From positions 62,001 to 126,000 of the forward strand of contig JAKLET010000003.1 in assembly GCA_022711595.1 (NCBI GenBank): DNA of 64,000 nt, read 5' to 3'. The stretch's first letter is position 1; each line of letters starts with the position of its first letter. The position numbers and the translations under genes are program-made. Below, piece after piece: positions 25,618 to 34,606 of this stretch. This DNA comes from Deltaproteobacteria bacterium. Lineage in GTDB: Bacteria; Desulfobacterota; Syntrophorhabdia; Syntrophorhabdales; Syntrophorhabdaceae. The notes beneath the pieces are model-generated. The model did no database searches, was not told the DNA's origin, and saw nothing but the letters and a program-made list of their open reading frames with translations.

Positions 25618-28147
25618 GGGGTACGTCAAGGGAGATCACGTTTTCCATCTCGTCCCTGACCAGCTTTTCCATGATGTCGGTTTCATCCCGGACGACTTCG
25701 AAGAGAAGTTCGTCATGAATCTGCAGGATGAGTTTTGAAGAGAGCCCGCGCTGTCTTAAAGCATGATGGATGTTTATCATCGCCAGCTTGATGATGTCCG
25801 CCGCGGTGCCCTGGATGGGGGTATTCATGGCCGCCCGTTCACCGAGCTGGCGTACGGCCTGATCGTTGTTGTTTATCTCCGGTATGAAGCGTGTTCTTCC
25901 GAAAAGCGTTTTCACGTATCCCTGCCGGCGGGCCTGATCGATGATGTCGTTCATGAAGGCCCTCACTGCCGAGTGCCTTTCGAAGTACCCGTCAATGTAA
26001 TGCTGGGCCTCTCTCTGGGTCACGCCGAGCTCTTTCGCAAGGCCGAAAGCGCTCATGCCGTAGATGATGCCGAAGTTGATGACCTTGGCGACTCGCCGCA
26101 TGTCCTGCGTGACGCCGTCAATGCCGACCCCGAAGACTCCCTGGGCTACGGTGGAATGGATGTCCTCATTCCCGTGGAAGGTCTTGATGAGTTCGGGGTC
26201 TTTGGAAAGGTGCGCCAGGACGCGAAGCTCTATCTGGGAATAGTCTGAAGAGAGCAGCGTACAGCCTTCACCTGGCACAAAGGATTGGCGTATCTTGGGG
26301 CCTTCTTCCCCGCGTATGGGAATGTTCTGAAGATTGGGGTCGCTGCTGGAGAGCCTGCCAGTTGCCACCACCATCTGGTTGAAGGTGGTGTGGATCCTTC
26401 CCGTGTGAGGATTTATGAGTTCAGGAAGCACATCGATATAAGTGTTCTTGAGCTTCGTGAGCGTCCGGTATTCCAGGACTTTGCCCGGCAGAGGATGATT
26501 TACGGAAAGTGTTTCCAGGACTTCCGTGTCCGTCGAAAAACCTGTTTTTGTTTTCTTGACAGGGATCAACCCAAGGGTATCAAAAAGGACGCGGGAGAGC
26601 TGCTGCGGCGAATTGATATTGAAGGGTTCCCCGGAATGGCTGTATATCTCCTTCACGATACCCGTGAGGCGCCCGTCGAATTCTCTCGACAGCTCTCCGA
26701 GTTTTTTTCTGTCCACCCTGACCCCGGCCAGTTCCATATCGGCGAGGACCTCGACCAGGGGCATCTCCGTCCTGAAAAAAAGACCGGTGAGCGCCAGCGG
26801 CTCCATCTTTAAAAGGAGGGTATCGGCAAGGCCGCAGATATAAGGTGCCGTGTCGCGAAGAGACGGCACCATACCGTCCGCCGTGATGCCGGAGTCGGAA
26901 TACTCCTCCAGGATGGTCGCGAGCGAGTAATCTTTGCGCATGGGGTTCACGAGATATGCCGCAAGCATGGTGTCAAAGATCTTTTTTCCGCGAAGCGATT
27001 CACCGGCTATGATAAAAAAAGGCTTCGCGTTGTGCACGATAACTTCCCGGGCGGCGGAAAGGACGGCAGACAGATCATCCATTCCGGCTGAGAGAAAAAC
27101 GCCCTCTCCGTCGGAGGCGGCAAAGGCCTCGAGGCAGAGGTTGCCTGCATTTTTCCCCTGGAATGATGCCGCGACGGCAACACGGCCCATGTTCAACTCC
27201 GCAAGAGTTTTCTCTCTCACTTCTTTTCGGGCGGCCCCTTCGATCCTGATCTCTCTGTAGAGAGCGGTGAATTCGAGCTCACGATATATGCCGCGCAGCG
27301 CCTCGGGGTTTTCGGCACGCTGCGAAAGGTTTTCAACGCCTGTATCGATGGGAACGTCGTACCTGAGCGTGGCAAGTTTTTTACTAAGCTCGGCTTTGTC
27401 TTTGCCGGCGATCAGTTTTTCTTTGACAGATTTTCTGCTGACGGCATCGAGGTTGCCGTATATGTCCTCGACCGATCCCATGGTGCTGACAAGTTCGCGG
27501 GCGGTTTTTCCGCCGATCCCGGGTACGCCGGGAATGTTGTCGGAGCTGTCACCGCAGAGCGAGAGGTAATCGACGATGTTGACCGGAGAGACACCGAACT
27601 TTTCTATGACCTCAGCCTCGCCTATGAGAAGGTTCTTCATGGAATCGAGGATGCGCACCCTGTTCCCGACAAGCTGCATCATGTCTTTATCGCTCGTTAC
27701 GATGGAGATTGTCACGTCATCGTGTGTTTTGAAATGTTCCGTGATGGTCGCAATGATATCGTCCGCCTCGAAACCCTCCTTCTCGATGACCGGCAGCCCC
27801 ATGGCATCGATGATCCTTTTCACGTAAGGTATCTGAAGGGACAGGTTGTCCGGCATGGGGGGACGCTGGGCTTTATATTCCTTTGAGATCTCCTCCCTGA
27901 ACGACGGCCCCCTGGAGTCGAACACGATGATAAGCGTGTCCGGGCTCTCACTGCTTCGAAGCTTTTTTATCATGCTCACAAACGCGTATATGGCGTTCGT
28001 GGGTGTCCCTTTCGAGTTGGAAAGATGGGGGGTGGCGTAGAATGCCCGGTACAGATAAGAATTGCCGTCCACGAGGTAGACGCTTTTATTTGTTTCCTTC
28101 TCAGTGCTTTCGGTCATTGCCCTTTCCGTTCTATTCCCGGCTGTCAT
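25568..28147 (-). CDS. polA: DNA polymerase I
   Basis: Full-length PolI, 859 residues. The 5'-nuclease domain (about 20-310) has LVDGNSYLYRAFYA, GFEADDIIAT, TSDKDMMQLV and LCGDSSDNIPGVPGIGGKTA. The central exonuclease-like domain lacks the DxE proofreading residues: the strand that carries DTE in E. coli reads VAVAASFQG and the second motif reads HNAKPFF, so it is likely inactive, as in Taq. The polymerase domain (about 450-859) has SSDYSQIELRVLAHLS, RRVAKVINFGIIYGMSAFGL and LQIHDELLFEV. The start overlaps the stop of the upstream AsnC-like gene (ATGA), so polA is the last gene of an operon with redox proteins. Confidence 0.95.
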   Translation of the reverse strand: MTAGNRTERAMTESTEKETNKSVYLVDGNSYLYRAFYATPHLSNSKGTPTNAIYAFVSMIKKLRSSESPDTLIIVFDSRGPSFREEISKEYKAQRPPMPDNLSLQIPYVKRIIDAMGLPVIEKEGFEADDIIATITEHFKTHDDVTISIVTSDKDMMQLVGNRVRILDSMKNLLIGEAEVIEKFGVSPVNIVDYLSLCGDSSDNIPGVPGIGGKTARELVSTMGSVEDIYGNLDAVSRKSVKEKLIAGKDKAELSKKLATLRYDVPIDTGVENLSQRAENPEALRGIYRELEFTALYREIRIEGAARKEVREKTLAELNMGRVAVAASFQGKNAGNLCLEAFAASDGEGVFLSAGMDDLSAVLSAAREVIVHNAKPFFIIAGESLRGKKIFDTMLAAYLVNPMRKDYSLATILEEYSDSGITADGMVPSLRDTAPYICGLADTLLLKMEPLALTGLFFRTEMPLVEVLADMELAGVRVDRKKLGELSREFDGRLTGIVKEIYSHSGEPFNINSPQQLSRVLFDTLGLIPVKKTKTGFSTDTEVLETLSVNHPLPGKVLEYRTLTKLKNTYIDVLPELINPHTGRIHTTFNQMVVATGRLSSSDPNLQNIPIRGEEGPKIRQSFVPGEGCTLLSSDYSQIELRVLAHLSKDPELIKTFHGNEDIHSTVAQGVFGVGIDGVTQDMRRVAKVINFGIIYGMSAFGLAKELGVTQREAQHYIDGYFERHSAVRAFMNDIIDQARRQGYVKTLFGRTRFIPEINNNDQAVRQLGERAAMNTPIQGTAADIIKLAMINIHHALRQRGLSSKLILQIHDELLFEVVRDETDIMEKLVRDEMENVISLDVPLTVSIGTGHSWAEAHS

Positions 28148-28614
28148 TTCAGGATAAAGTGTGTCTTTATCTTAAAGGTCCGCTTTTCGGGGAACCGGTA
28201 TATTTTAATAGAATATGTTTTTTCGAGGTCCGCAATAAATCTGTTGATGTCATTTTTCGCCTTCATCGTGACGGTGAACCACAGATTCAGCTCGCCGTCG
28301 CGTTCGTAATTGTGGGTGACCGAGCTCTCGGCGCTCACTGCCAGGGCGATTTCTTCAAGGTGTTCAGGCGGGATCGCGGCAGCGCACAGCAGGCTTGTAT
28401 AACCCATTTTTTTCGGGTCCAGCACGGGGCCGATCCTGCGGATGATACCATCCTGTTTCAGCCTCAGCACTCTTTCCATGGTCTGCATGCCGGTCAGACC
28501 CACTTTTTTCCCGATCTCTTCGAAGGGTTTTTCGACGAATGGCAGCTGTTCCTGAAGCATATTCAGGATCTTTTTATCAATATTGTCCATGGATACCCGG
28601 GTCTTTTTATTCAC
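28144..28614 (-). CDS. AsnC/Lrp-type protein, probable siroheme decarboxylase subunit
   Basis: A 156-residue protein with an N-terminal winged-helix (DNIDKKILNMLQEQLPFVEKPFEEIGKKVGLTGMQTMERVLRLKQDGIIRRIGPVLDP) and a C-terminal ferredoxin-like domain. The VTHNYERDGELNLWFTV segment and C-terminal RTFKIKTHFIL are closer to AhbA/AhbB/NirDLGH siroheme decarboxylases than to amino-acid-responsive Lrp proteins. In sulfate reducers and related anaerobes these catalyse a step of the alternative haem route, which would fit the multihaem NrfHA elsewhere in the window. It starts at GTG 28614 (AAGGTAAGCC upstream); ATG 28590 is possible. A transcription factor role cannot be excluded. Confidence 0.6.
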   Translation of the reverse strand: MNKKTRVSMDNIDKKILNMLQEQLPFVEKPFEEIGKKVGLTGMQTMERVLRLKQDGIIRRIGPVLDPKKMGYTSLLCAAAIPPEHLEEIALAVSAESSVTHNYERDGELNLWFTVTMKAKNDINRFIADLEKTYSIKIYRFPEKRTFKIKTHFILK

Positions 28615-28629
28615 GGCTTACCTTGACCG

Positions 28630-29136
28630 TCAAAGAAAGCGCTCAAAACGCTCTTTTGAGGCTTTGCAGATAGGGCAAGTTCCCGGGGGTTCCTCGCGGC
28701 CGCAGAGGTATCCGCAGACCCTGCATCTCCATACGGGAAGCGGGGGTTTTATTGTTGCGCCCGTCGCCTCGCCGGTTCTTTTACGATAATTCTTGTCGGG
28801 TCTGCGTTCCGGTATTGAAGAAAGGCCCTTGTCGCCCTTCAGTACGGCTTCCGTCACATAGAGAGCGCAGAAGCAGCATCCGTATTCACCAAGGTCTGCG
28901 TCGCGGTAATCGCATGGACAGATGATATCGATGTCCTCTTCCTTTTTTCCGGAGGCCAGTCTGCAGGGACAGCAGGCATAGCCGTAGCGGTTCAGATTGG
29001 TCAAAAGGCCTGTGACGAGGGCCTTGGAGAAACCGGTATCGGGATTGAGGTGATATCCCGATCTTTCCGCTTCTTCGAAGAGCTTTTCGTAATAGAGATC
29101 GATGTTCTTTGAATCGCCGTTTCCGTTGCCGCTCAT
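28630..29136 (-). CDS. Ferredoxin:thioredoxin reductase catalytic subunit fused to rubredoxin
   Basis: A 168-residue redox protein. The N-terminal FTR-beta domain (about 15-110) has the Cys pattern CCPCRLASG...IICPCDYRD...GCCFCALYV, which carries the [4Fe-4S] cluster and redox-active disulfide. A linker leads to a C-terminal rubredoxin domain (about 130-168) with WRCRVCGY...PGTCPICKA, two CxxC knuckles for iron. It would pass electrons from rubredoxin/ferredoxin to thioredoxin-like partners; the adjacent glutaredoxin-like gene is a likely partner. ATG 29136 overlaps the stop of that gene. Confidence 0.88.
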   Translation of the reverse strand: MSGNGNGDSKNIDLYYEKLFEEAERSGYHLNPDTGFSKALVTGLLTNLNRYGYACCPCRLASGKKEEDIDIICPCDYRDADLGEYGCCFCALYVTEAVLKGDKGLSSIPERRPDKNYRKRTGEATGATIKPPLPVWRCRVCGYLCGREEPPGTCPICKASKERFERFL

Positions 29137-29414
29137 AGCTTCAACGCTTCCTTTACATTGTTTTCGTTGAAACCTATGACGCATTTTTCACCGTTCACAA
29201 CGAGCGACGGGAAGGAGCATTTCGGGTTCCAGTACCTCAGGTCGCTGAGCGCCTTTGCCTTGTCTTCATCACCAAGGATATCGACGTCAACATAATCATA
29301 TCCGATACCGGTTTTAGCGAGAAAGTCCTTCATCATCCTGCACCAGATGCATGTGCTCAGGGTATAAAGAACGAGGCTGCCGTGGTCCTTTCCGTCAACG
29401 TGGTTCATCGTCAT
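29133..29414 (-). CDS. Glutaredoxin-like protein (CxxC thiol redoxin)
   Basis: A 93-residue thioredoxin-fold protein. The active site is CIWC in [18 protein letters not shown], followed by YDYVDVDI, a Pro loop (CSFPSLVV) and [14 protein letters not shown] 29414 follows GGAGGACCCGGAA; the frame is open upstream without support. It is the first gene of the run glutaredoxin-FTR/rubredoxin-AsnC-like-polA, with ATGA overlaps between the first two genes. It is probably the thiol partner of the FTR-rubredoxin protein. Confidence 0.85.
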   Translation of the reverse strand: MTMNHVDGKDHGSLVLYTLSTCIWCRMMKDFLAKTGIGYDYVDVDILGDEDKAKALSDLRYWNPKCSFPSLVVNGEKCVIGFNENNVKEALKL

Positions 29415-29434
29415 TTCCGGGTCCTCCTTCAAAC

Positions 29435-29462
29435 ATAATAGTACCACAGCGGGGGCGCACAA
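29435..29462 (-). promoter_or_regulatory. Predicted promoter of the glutaredoxin-polA operon
   Basis: On the minus strand TTGTGC (29457-29462), 16-bp spacer, TATTAT (29435-29440), about 20 bp before the glutaredoxin-like start. Confidence 0.45.
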
Positions 29463-29588
29463 AAATAGAAATTTCTTTTCAGCCTTGCATGAAAGTTGTA
29501 TCTTTAAAAATACCGGTTTCAGGGCCCTTCACAAAGGGGACGCTCATTGACCGGCTGAGATGGAAAGAAGCAAAAAAGGAGGCATACC

Positions 29589-30104
29589 ATGAAGATCATC
29601 AGGGTTATTTCCATCGTTTTCGTGCTCGCCGCTTTTTTCTGTTCGCCGGCGGCCATGGCGCAGACGGTTATCTCAACAAACACAACAGTTACACCCGGCA
29701 CAGGCGATGCCGCAGTTGATAGAAGATTGTCTGCAATAAACGAGCAGGCGAAGGGCGATCTCAAGAGTTTTGTGACCAGGACCTCAAGTCATTTCGGGGT
29801 CCCCTCCGAAATCGTAGAGGGTCTGCTTAACAGAAAGATGCCCCCCGCAGATGCGTACATGACCATCCTCCTTTCGCACATAACAAAAAAACCTGTTGAT
29901 AATGTCGTTGAGGTTTACGATGCCAACAAAGGAAAGGGCTGGGGTGTCATAGCGAAACAGATGGGCATCAAGCCCGGCTCAGCCGGGTTCCACGCCCTTA
30001 AAAAGGACAATTTTGCGTTGAAAGATAAAGGAAAAGGAAAGGGCAAAGAAAAGGCAAAGGGCAAAGGCAAAAGTAAGGGAAAGTGGGCAGACGGTGATGA
30101 TTAA
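29589..30104 (+). CDS. Secreted protein with Lys/Gly-rich tail, unknown function
   Basis: A 171-residue protein with an AAAGGAGGC ribosome site and a signal peptide (about 1-25, ending AAMAQ). The middle (about 45-135) looks like a helical domain (EIVEGLLNRKMPPADAYMTILLSHITKKPVDNVVEVYD) that I cannot assign. The C-terminal about 25 residues are almost only Lys and Gly with some Glu/Ala (KGKGKGKEKAKGKGKSKGK), a highly basic tail that could bind anionic envelope polymers, nucleic acid or haem-rich surfaces. It is followed by another small secreted protein. Confidence 0.65.
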   Translation: MKIIRVISIVFVLAAFFCSPAAMAQTVISTNTTVTPGTGDAAVDRRLSAINEQAKGDLKSFVTRTSSHFGVPSEIVEGLLNRKMPPADAYMTILLSHITKKPVDNVVEVYDANKGKGWGVIAKQMGIKPGSAGFHALKKDNFALKDKGKGKGKEKAKGKGKSKGKWADGDD

Positions 30105-30175
30105 AGAAGGATCCCAGGTCAAGCGGCGGGATCATTTATATCCATCGGATACAAATTTGAAAGTATAAGGAGCTT

Positions 30176-30523
30176 ATGATGAGAAGAACGTTTATCTTGA
30201 CGGCTGCTTTCTTTATTTGTTTCGGGACCGCTGCTGCAGGGTTCGCAGGGGAAACGGGCAAACCCCAGCAGCAGAGCCCGACTTTTTCGTGTCCCCGCAG
30301 CATTGCCGTGGATGTTACCATAAAGACCTCCGCGGCCGTCGCCGGTTGGGACTCGATACCCGCCCAGAGCAAGTTCTCTCTTTCAATAAAAGAGAATGCG
30401 GTGCGCGGCAATGCCATGTTCTGCCATTACAGCAACGGTACCGTCGACTACAATATCCACAGGGTTTTTCCAAAGGGCAGGACATGCTATATAGCCCCCA
30501 ACCAGTCATTCATATGCCAGTGA
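30176..30523 (+). CDS. Small secreted cysteine-containing protein, unknown function
   Basis: A 115-residue protein with ribosome site AAGGAGCTT before ATG 30176 and a signal peptide (about 1-24, ending AGFAG). The mature part has four cysteines (FSCPRS, MFCHYS, RTCYIA, FICQ), suggesting two disulfides, and a beta-rich sequence. No family is recognised. It sits 71 bp after the Lys-rich secreted protein and before a REP-like terminator, so the two may share a transcript. Confidence 0.6.
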   Translation: MMRRTFILTAAFFICFGTAAAGFAGETGKPQQQSPTFSCPRSIAVDVTIKTSAAVAGWDSIPAQSKFSLSIKENAVRGNAMFCHYSNGTVDYNIHRVFPKGRTCYIAPNQSFICQ

Positions 30524-31239
30524 GAAGACGGCCTGAATGCTTGAACCGCTTGAGCGGGAAAAAAGGAAAGACATAAAGATCATAGTTGCAGCCGTTTGAA
30601 TCGTTTCACGGCCTGTTGATAAACTCCTTTTGCCGTCATCCCGGCGAAGGCCGGGATCTAGGTTTTTTTTCGATGCGGTTGTCCTGGGATAAAAAAGGTT
30701 TCTTCAGTTTCTTTGGTTATTAACCAGACAAACCGAACAAACCATACAAACCGGATAAACCGTATTTGTTTCCCGGACCCGTTCCTTTCGCTTCCTTGGC
30801 TTCAGACCACACCCGCCTAAGCGCTCCGGCTCGCATCGAAGCTTATTACGTACACAGGTCAGCCACGGTTTTTCTTGTTTCTCTGGTTTATTCAGTTTGT
30901 TTGGTTTCTAAGGTCAAAATTGCAAACCTGATTGTAAAACCCTGGTCTGGGGGCAGACCGTTTCCATCTTTTTTGTTTTTGGCGTTCAAACGGCTCAAGC
31001 ATTCGAGCTGTTCAAACCGCCTTAAGCGATTAAGCCGTTTTTGTGTCCACTCAAGGGACGGGTCCATGAGACCGGAGGTTGTGTACACCTACTATTCAAA
31101 CATTCGATCTGTCATTAAAATTGCGAATTATCGTTTATAATGTAGTATTGATATAAAATATTGCCGTCAAATCTACGAGATTGGCTGTAAGGTTTTTTAG
31201 GGTAGTTCTTATCTTCACATTTCAGCATTATCCCTTTTT
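30524..31239. other. Repeat-rich intergenic region bordering the AT-rich block
   Basis: About 716 bp without a credible gene. Contents in order: a CTTGAAnnn repeat (30532-30558), the REP-like hairpin, a ACAAACCnn/ATAAACCnn tandem (about 30727-30766), a degenerate copy (30800-30828) of the loop of the inverted repeat at 37350, then another TTCAAnCGG-type repeat (about 30985-31045). The last 150 bp are AT-rich. Confidence 0.6.
30638..30669 (+). terminator. REP-like GC hairpin followed by a T tract
   Basis: ATCCCGGC (30638-30645), loop GAAG, GCCGGGAT (30650-30657), then CTAGG and eight T residues (30662-30669). The core resembles the widespread proteobacterial GTCATTCCGGCGAAGGCC-type palindromic repeat. 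It also has the form of an intrinsic terminator for the two secreted-protein genes. Confidence 0.65.
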
Positions 31240-33702
31240 TTACTTGCTAGAAGAAATGGGACTTACCAATCCTCGCTGTCCATCGATTCGCACCTTATCT
31301 CCATTCTGTAGAATGGACAGGGCGCCCCGGACAAACATTACTGCCGGAATACCCAATTCACGGGCCGTTACCGCCCCATGTGAAAGAGGACCTCCTGATT
31401 CGGTAATGAGGCCTTTGCATTTGTAAAAAAGAGGTGTCCATGAAGGGTTTGTTGTCCGCGCTACCAGAATCGCATCCTGAGGAACATTAGGAAAATCATC
31501 CACACCCCGCACTAAATAGACACTTCCCTCTGTAGTGCCTGGGCTTCCTGGTACCCCCTTCAATTCATTACCGCCAGGCTCAGACTGGCCGCCAGCGAGT
31601 GTTGACAGATCCCATTTTGGTTCAGTTACCGTTGCCTCCTGATATGCCTTTTTTCGACTGTTTATAGCTACCCTCATTTCTTCGGGAAGATCGAAGGTGG
31701 TTAAAGATTCGAGCTCGTTTTTCGTAAGAAAGAAGAGATCATATTCATCATCGAGGTGGAAACGTCTTCCAAATGCGGCAATTACTCTCCGTACAAGAAG
31801 ATTTATCCTTGTTGTTTCAAAATGCTCCAGGTCGTCAAGCCATGTAAAAGTACCCGCGAGACGGATCAATTCATGGACAAAAACATGCAGGTCCGGTGGT
31901 GAGGCAGACATGACGGATTGTATGGCTTCAACACGGCGCTTCCTGTTCTGTATCTCTTTATCGATCGGCCTGTCCTGATTCGATTCGGCAATAACCAGGA
32001 TCAGCGAAAGCACTACTTCAGGCGCTTCCGCCCATGTAGGCTTGTAATAATCAAAAGTGGTTTCGCGATGACCGTAGTGAGCTACAAATCCTCTAAATTG
32101 CCTGGAAAACTCAGGAAACATATCCATACACCTCAGAACCTGTCTGGCATCCTTTTCGATAAGTGCCCGAAGCTCGCCATTTTTCCTAACCTCCTGGGCC
32201 AATTTGTACAATTCTCTGTTGATCTGGCCGGTTTTTGTGCCGTTGTCCGTGAGTATGCTTTTCACCAGGGTTTGAGCGCGGAACATATCGCCCGTCACGA
32301 GAATGAGATACTCGAAGAGCGTTCTGGTGAGAAAGGATTGGGTCATGGAGATGGCGATGTTGGGTTTAAAGTAGTCGCAGGACACCTTAAAAAGACTTTG
32401 AAAATATTTCTGAAAATCCTCGATATCAAATTTATCAAATATGACAGAGGATAACCGTCCCATTTCAAGAAGGTATCGATCCAGGTCGCGCAACCATTGG
32501 TGAGGCAGATCTATGACCCACTGGAATCTTTCCCTGATCTCAGCTATATGTTTCCTGATCGCTTCCATACTCGACATATCAACCGGCCGATAAAGACCAA
32601 GAAGCTGGACCGCATTCTGATTACCGTACACATATCCATCGGAACAGTAAAACCACGGTCTTGTGGGAAGGCTGATTCCCATGAGCTTGAGTGAATGATC
32701 CAGGGAAATATTGAAGGCCTCATCCACATAGGACCATGTAAGAGGAGTGAGAGGTTCGGGAAATCTTTCAGCCGATTCGTCGCGGGTAAATCGTGGTGGA
32801 ATGCTGGTTTGAGGCCTTGCTTGGAGAATATGAAGGTCGTTGCCGGTATAGGCCCACTCCACATCCTGCGGAGCGCCGAATGTCGATTCAATCTTCTTAA
32901 CCATCTCAGCTATGGAGAATATTTTAGCATCATCCAATGAAGGGCTTTCCTGTTTGTCTGATGAAAGGGCTTCGACTTGTGTTCCGCCGGTATTAGCGAG
33001 GGTTACCTTTGTTTCTTTTCTTCCAATCCTTCGTTCGAGTATTTCCTTCTTCTGCATGTCTACTATCCACGAATCAGTGAGAGATTCCCCCGATACGACA
33101 GACTCTCCAACACCAAAATTGCTTTCTATGAGGACGTGTCCCAGGTTGCCTCCCACAGGATCGACAGAAAAGGCGACACCCGAAATGTCAGAATCGACCA
33201 TAACCTGCACGACCACCGCCATGGACGCGCTTTCCTGATCAAAGCCGTTATGATGCCGATAGAGTACGGCATGTTTGAGCCAGAGCGAGGCAAAACACTC
33301 CCTTGCCTTTCCGGGAACGTCATTCAAATCGACGTTCAGAAACGTATCGTGCTGACCGGCAAAGGCGGCCGACGAGAGGTCTTCGAAGGGCGAGGACGAC
33401 CGGACCGCAAAACGTTTTCCCTCACCGAACCGTTTCAACTCTTCGAGAATGAGCTTCTTGGCGGATTGATCGAATTCCCGGGCCAGTACACTATTGCGCA
33501 TCTCTCGGCATTGTTTCTCGAGAAGGGTATCGTTATCGAAATCGAATGCAGGGTAGACAGGGTAGTTATCCCTGTAGAAGGAAGCCCTGATCACGATTCC
33601 GTCTGGAACATTGTAGCCTTTGGATATGAGGCGCTTCAGATTGTACCCTTTGCCACCATCTTCGTGAATGCTGCCATCCTCACTTAGCCGGCTGAAAATC
33701 AT
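31240..33702 (-). CDS. Three-domain PEP-utilising dikinase (PEP synthase / rifampin phosphotransferase-like)
   Basis: An 820-residue enzyme. The N-terminal ATP-binding (PPDK_N) domain starts with GGKGYNLKRLISKGYNVPDGIVI and includes RSSSPFEDLSSAAFAGQHDTFLN and VEWAY...LHILQARPQT (end near 300). A long middle domain (about 310-690) is not recognised. The C-terminal swivelling phosphohistidine domain has LVARTTNPSWTPLFYKCKGLITESGGPLSHGAVTARELGIPAV with the active His near 775. This order (ATP domain, substrate domain, His domain) is that of rifampin phosphotransferase and its many uncharacterised relatives. ATG 33702 follows a perfect GGGAGGAAGATT site and overlaps the PAP2 gene by 23 bp. The acceptor is unknown; the context suggests a lipid or head-group. 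Confidence 0.8.
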   Translation of the reverse strand: MIFSRLSEDGSIHEDGGKGYNLKRLISKGYNVPDGIVIRASFYRDNYPVYPAFDFDNDTLLEKQCREMRNSVLAREFDQSAKKLILEELKRFGEGKRFAVRSSSPFEDLSSAAFAGQHDTFLNVDLNDVPGKARECFASLWLKHAVLYRHHNGFDQESASMAVVVQVMVDSDISGVAFSVDPVGGNLGHVLIESNFGVGESVVSGESLTDSWIVDMQKKEILERRIGRKETKVTLANTGGTQVEALSSDKQESPSLDDAKIFSIAEMVKKIESTFGAPQDVEWAYTGNDLHILQARPQTSIPPRFTRDESAERFPEPLTPLTWSYVDEAFNISLDHSLKLMGISLPTRPWFYCSDGYVYGNQNAVQLLGLYRPVDMSSMEAIRKHIAEIRERFQWVIDLPHQWLRDLDRYLLEMGRLSSVIFDKFDIEDFQKYFQSLFKVSCDYFKPNIAISMTQSFLTRTLFEYLILVTGDMFRAQTLVKSILTDNGTKTGQINRELYKLAQEVRKNGELRALIEKDARQVLRCMDMFPEFSRQFRGFVAHYGHRETTFDYYKPTWAEAPEVVLSLILVIAESNQDRPIDKEIQNRKRRVEAIQSVMSASPPDLHVFVHELIRLAGTFTWLDDLEHFETTRINLLVRRVIAAFGRRFHLDDEYDLFFLTKNELESLTTFDLPEEMRVAINSRKKAYQEATVTEPKWDLSTLAGGQSEPGGNELKGVPGSPGTTEGSVYLVRGVDDFPNVPQDAILVARTTNPSWTPLFYKCKGLITESGGPLSHGAVTARELGIPAVMFVRGALSILQNGDKVRIDGQRGLVSPISSSK

Positions 33703-34606
33703 AATCTTCCTCCCTTGAAATACTGTGGTCTTCCGTAAACCCGATGCGTTTTGCAAATACGACACTTCCCCAATAGCAAAGGGCACCGAGAGGTGCACCG
33801 CACAGAATATCCGTCACGTAGTGATAGCGAAGATAGACCGTGGAAATGGTAAGCAGAATAAATGGGACCAGATATGCATGATATAGAGACCTGCTCCAAC
33901 GGCGGAAAAAGAGAAGCAGATATAACCCAACCCCCACATGGAGACTGGGAAAAACATCGAACCGCGACGATCCCAGTTTAACCATAAGGGCGTTCAATGA
34001 CGTAAATAAATATCCTTCGATAGGCTTTGAATACAACTCGGCGAAATGCACATAAGGCCCCTCCGCCGGGACGATTGTATAGCCTGAAATCCCAATCCCG
34101 TATAGGGAAAAAATCCCCACACAAAAAACGGTAAGCCTTCTTATGTCACCCGATCCGTAGTAGAGGAATGCGAAGGAAAGGAAGACGATAAAGAGCATGT
34201 ATCCCAGGCTCATGATCTCTGTCAATGGTTTTGAGTAAACCGTCTGGGCTAATATGCTCAAGTCCTGGCCGATAATGAAAACATCTATATTTGCGAGCGC
34301 GCTGTCACTAATTGGTGCGCCAATTAGCGGGACAATCGATTTGATACTGGTGAAAGCAAAATTCATGGCAATCACGTTCCATAATAAACGTATTCGGTAA
34401 AAGACCGGATTCTTATTTGCCTTCCCAAATCTGATCAATAGACCATAAACGAGAATGCAAAAAAAATAAGCCATGGCCCATTCGAACCTTCCAGAATGAA
34501 AGATCAACCTTATCGCGATCTGGAGACACATCGCACACATCAAGACTTCGTGGATCATGATGGAAGTCAAAGAAATATTTTCTGCTATGTTAGCTGGCTT
34601 AGCCAT
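33680..34606 (-). CDS. PAP2/AUR1-like membrane phosphotransferase or phosphatase
   Basis: A 308-residue membrane protein with six to eight TM helices. Signature motifs near the C-terminus, FDVFPSLHVGVGLYLL and STVYLRYHYVTDILCG, are those of the inositol-phosphorylceramide-synthase-like branch of the PAP2 superfamily (catalytic His in PSLH and in RYHYxxD). The start ATG 34606 (AGGATAAAGAT upstream) is chosen because it opens at MAKPANIAEN; the frame extends upstream through the preceding gene. It overlaps the acyltransferase gene by 22 bp and the dikinase by 23 bp, so three genes are tightly coupled. It probably transfers or removes a phospho-head-group at the membrane. Confidence 0.8.
   Translation of the reverse strand: MAKPANIAENISLTSIMIHEVLMCAMCLQIAIRLIFHSGRFEWAMAYFFCILVYGLLIRFGKANKNPVFYRIRLLWNVIAMNFAFTSIKSIVPLIGAPISDSALANIDVFIIGQDLSILAQTVYSKPLTEIMSLGYMLFIVFLSFAFLYYGSGDIRRLTVFCVGIFSLYGIGISGYTIVPAEGPYVHFAELYSKPIEGYLFTSLNALMVKLGSSRFDVFPSLHVGVGLYLLLFFRRWSRSLYHAYLVPFILLTISTVYLRYHYVTDILCGAPLGALCYWGSVVFAKRIGFTEDHSISREEDYDFQPAK

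Noticed and set aside
30766-31140. Open rightward frame of about 124 codons in the repeat region
   Set aside because: It runs through phased repeats and an AT-rich tail; no ribosome site and no protein-like composition.
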